Positions 40,825 to 42,914 of a stretch of DNA of 42,914 bases are shown here, one piece after another. This DNA is from Succinatimonas sp. CAG:777 (lineage in GTDB: Bacteria > Pseudomonadota > Gammaproteobacteria > Enterobacterales > Succinivibrionaceae). The DNA lies in assembly GCA_000431835.1 (NCBI GenBank), contig HF987966.1, forward strand, positions 580-43,493, given 5' to 3'. Position numbers and translations under genes: made by a program. A model generated the notes under the pieces. The model had not been told where the DNA came from and searched no databases. It saw nothing but the letters and a program-made list of their open reading frames with translations. The first letter of the stretch is position 1. Every line of letters begins with the position of its first letter.

Positions 40825-41461
40825 CTTCAGTTGGATACTGTAAGAAAAGTTTACGTTCTAGTCTTAAGAATTTATAAGCAGTAGCACTCTTCTCTTCAAC
40901 GTTGAGTGCATCAAACCTGCCATAACGTACATCTGTAAGCAGAGCAATGTCGTCATCAGTCAGAGTTTTTGAAGCCTCTAAATACTGACCTAAGAACTGA
41001 TTTGCTAAAAGTTCATCCCAAGGATATACAGTAGAGATTGAACGTAAGGTAAACATTGATAACATATCTACACTTACAATACATTTTTTCTCTAAGGTCT
41101 TTAAGAAATCTTTATAGTTCAGAGAATTGCCTGCAAAATCATAAAAATCTGTAGTAGGACCAATAGCTCCATTCTCATAGCTGATTGAAGCTTTTCCGTC
41201 TTCATGGACTCTTAAGAATTCAGGTTTTACTTCACTGTCTTTAGTGTAGTCGCAGATTAGCTTGCGCATCTTATCTGAGCATAAGATTAAAGGCTTTTTG
41301 CTCATTAAAGAGAGTATTTCTACAACGTTTGCCATGCCGTTCTTCTCTTCAGAATCTTCAACCTTGACGCAAAGTGTAGCAAATACCTCTTTTACAGGAG
41401 GTCTAATAACTTTATGAGCATCTGGTGGGCATTCTGGGTGGTAACGTTCTGGCATTGACAT
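40817..41461 (-). CDS. Hypothetical protein coupled to dapE
   Basis: 214 residues, soluble, no signal peptide. I do not recognise the family. The start MSMPERYHPECPPDAHKVIRPPVKEVFATLCVKV is proline-rich; the middle is mixed alpha/beta; the C-terminal ~60 residues are helical (LLTDVRYGRFDALNVEEKSATAYKFLRLERKLF). Its stop overlaps the dapE start by 8 bp and AAGGAG precedes its ATG, so it heads a two-gene operon. In E. coli the gene before dapE encodes a small ArsC/Spx-like protein, which this is not. A role near lysine/wall synthesis is suggested by position only. Confidence 0.65.
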   Translation of the reverse strand: MSMPERYHPECPPDAHKVIRPPVKEVFATLCVKVEDSEEKNGMANVVEILSLMSKKPLILCSDKMRKLICDYTKDSEVKPEFLRVHEDGKASISYENGAIGPTTDFYDFAGNSLNYKDFLKTLEKKCIVSVDMLSMFTLRSISTVYPWDELLANQFLGQYLEASKTLTDDDIALLTDVRYGRFDALNVEEKSATAYKFLRLERKLFLQYPTEDD

Positions 41462-41663
41462 ATAGCAAAACTCCTTTTAATTAAATTCAATGTCAAAAGT
41501 TTAACATTATTTGCTGGTTTTCGCTATTTTTGAGGATAAAAGTTCGGTCAACAGCATTTACTTCCAAGTGATTATAAAAGTCTGCACTAGATACTTACAA
41601 AGTAACCGTGTTTAATGTAATAAACGTAATGATAAGTTTCGTCGCAATTGCATGCAGTTTATT

Positions 41664-41672
41664 TGCTAGAAT
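41664..41672 (+). promoter_or_regulatory. Possible extended -10 promoter of the Met/His-tail membrane protein
   Basis: TGCTAGAAT: TG, one base, then TAGAAT (41667-41672). No good -35 at the usual distance, as tolerated by extended -10 promoters. It lies 69 bp before the ATG at 41741. Confidence 0.4.
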
Positions 41673-41740
41673 TAAGCCTCTAGAGTAGCAAACTCAAAAC
41701 AAACTTTATGTGTTTTCATTGAATTGAAAGGTATTCATAA

Positions 41741-42346
41741 ATGTTAATGACTCAATATATGTCGCTTTTAATGGCCAATTCTCCATATAACTTGATTTTC
41801 TTCATGGTAGTGCCAATGGTAATAGCAGAGACTATTGCTATTACTGAAATAGTTCTTCTCTTTAGCTCAAAACCATTACTAAAAGTGCATAGTTTAAATT
41901 CTATCTGCACTTTTATCTCAGGCATTGTGATGCTTGTTTTAGGTTTTTTATTTATAAAAGAGTTGGTTCTTCCTGCAAATGAACAAAATCTTTGGAAAGG
42001 CTGGATAGATTATGCTTCAGCTCTTTTATTTATGGTAGCTGTGGTTCCTTTAGTGTTAATGTCTTTACTGCAGATAAATCTGATTTTTAGAAAAGCAAGC
42101 AAGCGTACTAAGATGGCTGTAAAGATCGTGCTTTTGAGCATTTATCTTGTAACCTCACATGCTGCCATGGTCTTTGGTATGCTAGATCCTGCCTTAGGCA
42201 TGACTGATACACCAAAAGTAATAGAAACTTTAAATATGCGTCATATGTCGATGAATATGAAACATGACTTAATGAGCATGAATTCAATGCCTCATGATTT
42301 ATCAAAATCTGATGAAATGATGAATTGTCATGATATGAGTAAATAA
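41741..42346 (+). CDS. Four-helix membrane protein with Met/His-rich C-terminal tail
   Basis: 201 residues. Hydrophobic segments at about 17-41, 51-72, 88-111 and 124-146. The last ~45 residues are soluble and contain many Met and His (MRHMSMNMKHDLMSMNSMPHDL...MMNCHDMSK): roughly ten Met and five His plus a Cys, a composition typical of copper- or other soft-metal-binding tails. The core sequence has no transporter motif I can name. GAAAGGT sits 8 nt before the ATG; Met3 is an alternative start. Transcribed alone, with a strong terminator downstream. Metal binding is inferred from composition. Confidence 0.65.
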   Translation: MLMTQYMSLLMANSPYNLIFFMVVPMVIAETIAITEIVLLFSSKPLLKVHSLNSICTFISGIVMLVLGFLFIKELVLPANEQNLWKGWIDYASALLFMVAVVPLVLMSLLQINLIFRKASKRTKMAVKIVLLSIYLVTSHAAMVFGMLDPALGMTDTPKVIETLNMRHMSMNMKHDLMSMNSMPHDLSKSDEMMNCHDMSK

Positions 42347-42388
42347 CAGGTAATCCATCAACTCATTTAAAAGATAAGTTTCAAATAA

Positions 42389-42425
42389 AATCCTAGGTAG
42401 GTAATAAAGCTATCTGGGATTTTTC
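42389..42425 (+). terminator. Rho-independent terminator after the Met/His-tail membrane protein
   Basis: AATCCTAGGTAG (42389-42400), loop of 9 nt, CTATCTGGGATT (42410-42421), then TTT. Twelve-base-pair stem with two G-T pairs and a T-run. Confidence 0.8.
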
Positions 42426-42563
42426 ATTTTAGAAAAACTAAAATTGAGAAATATTTGTTCTACATCCTCAAAATTGGCAATATTTGTATGTAAAAGCCTA
42501 ATAAAGTAGTGCAAATAACATATAATCATGTAAGAAATTAAGAAAAAGTAACAGGAACCAATA

Positions 42564-42914
42564 ATGAGCAAAAAACACTTCTTAGCCTTACCAGTAACAG
42601 GTGATACCTTTGCTGAGGTTAGAGAAAAGAACCGTTACTACGTAGATAAGACTCCATACTTAAAGACTGTATTCTCTGAAGATGAAGCAGTAGATGATAA
42701 GTCTTTAATCAATGGTACTACTGTTTTGCTCTTAACAAGACCTAGACGTTTTGGTAAGACCTTGCTCATGAGTATGTTTGAATCTTTCTTAAAGATTAGT
42801 GCTAAAGAGCCTGGAAACATAACTAAACATCTAAACTACTTTAAAGATACCAAGATATTAGAGGACAAAAAGTTCTGTAAAAAGTACATGGGACAATTTC
42901 CTGTTATCTCTATT
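42564..42914 (+). CDS. AAA-ATPase-like / PD-(D/E)XK nuclease family protein, N-terminal part (3' end outside window)
   Basis: The first 117 codons run to the window edge. ATG at 42564 follows ACAGGAACC. The N-terminal family signature is complete: LPVTGDTFAEVREKNRYYVDKTPYLKTVF, then the P-loop TRPRRFGKTLLMSMFESFL (about 53-71). It differs from the 5.1-kb copy (CRPRRFGKSVTAQMLCSYY), so the two are not recent duplicates. It should continue into the ATPase lid and the C-terminal PD-(D/E)XK domain outside the window. Role unknown, as for the other members. Confidence 0.85.
   Translation, partial: MSKKHFLALPVTGDTFAEVREKNRYYVDKTPYLKTVFSEDEAVDDKSLINGTTVLLLTRPRRFGKTLLMSMFESFLKISAKEPGNITKHLNYFKDTKILEDKKFCKKYMGQFPVISI

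Noticed and set aside
1..42914. CRISPR arrays, tRNA or rRNA genes
   Set aside because: No regularly spaced direct repeats and no tRNA or rRNA-like sequence recognised on either strand.

Overview
The window looks like chromosomal DNA of a low-GC, host-associated gammaproteobacterium. Housekeeping genes of gammaproteobacterial type are present (hrpA, ihfA, nudC, dapE, asnB, nhaP2, trxB, and usg followed by fimV). They are combined with AT-rich codon use and three members of the AAA-ATPase/PD-(D/E)XK nuclease family that expands in anaerobic gut and rumen bacteria. Succinivibrionaceae (Aeromonadales) is my best guess; this is inference from gene content, not a database match.

Layout. 1-7.9 kb is accessory: the 3' end of one AAA-ATPase/nuclease gene, a thioredoxin-type arsenate reductase/LMW phosphatase, a remnant conjugation module on the minus strand (TraD-like coupling protein, a DUF4400-like membrane protein, an AT-hook protein), a second AAA-ATPase/nuclease gene broken by two frameshifts, and an unknown minus-strand gene. 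7.9-10.4 kb has two small membrane proteins and an AzgA-type purine permease with a good sigma70 promoter and terminator. 10.6-14.1 kb has an AlbA_2/ATP-binding regulator whose promoter abuts a purine-rich tandem repeat, and two paralogous lipoproteins. 14.2-22.5 kb is core: asnB, nhaP2, hrpA. 22.8-28.1 kb holds a lipoprotein, an unknown membrane protein and a tandem pair of membrane proteins with six CxxC motifs each. 28.3-29.8 kb is an IS110-superfamily element (IS1111-like, subterminal inverted repeats) with a frameshifted transposase and a 3' noncoding region. 29.9-31.3 kb has a stand-alone HPr, ihfA and a UmuD/S24-like protein without its catalytic residues. 31.7-39.6 kb is usg and then the overlapping set fimV-M15 peptidase-trxB-nudC. 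39.7-41.5 kb is dapE with an unknown partner on the minus strand. The end has a Met/His-tailed membrane protein and the 5' part of a third AAA-ATPase gene.

The most striking observation is in the 3' noncoding region of the IS element. It can fold into two internal loops of bridge-RNA type. The first loop carries segments matching the left genomic flank and complementing the right genomic flank. The second loop carries segments matching the right IS end and complementing the left IS end. Both loops follow the same rule, and together they predict an AT core and element ends at about 28321-29796. Other leads are the paired six-CxxC membrane proteins, the catalytically dead UmuD-like protein, the 96-bp repeat expansion in fimV, and the repeat tract at the AlbA_2 promoter.
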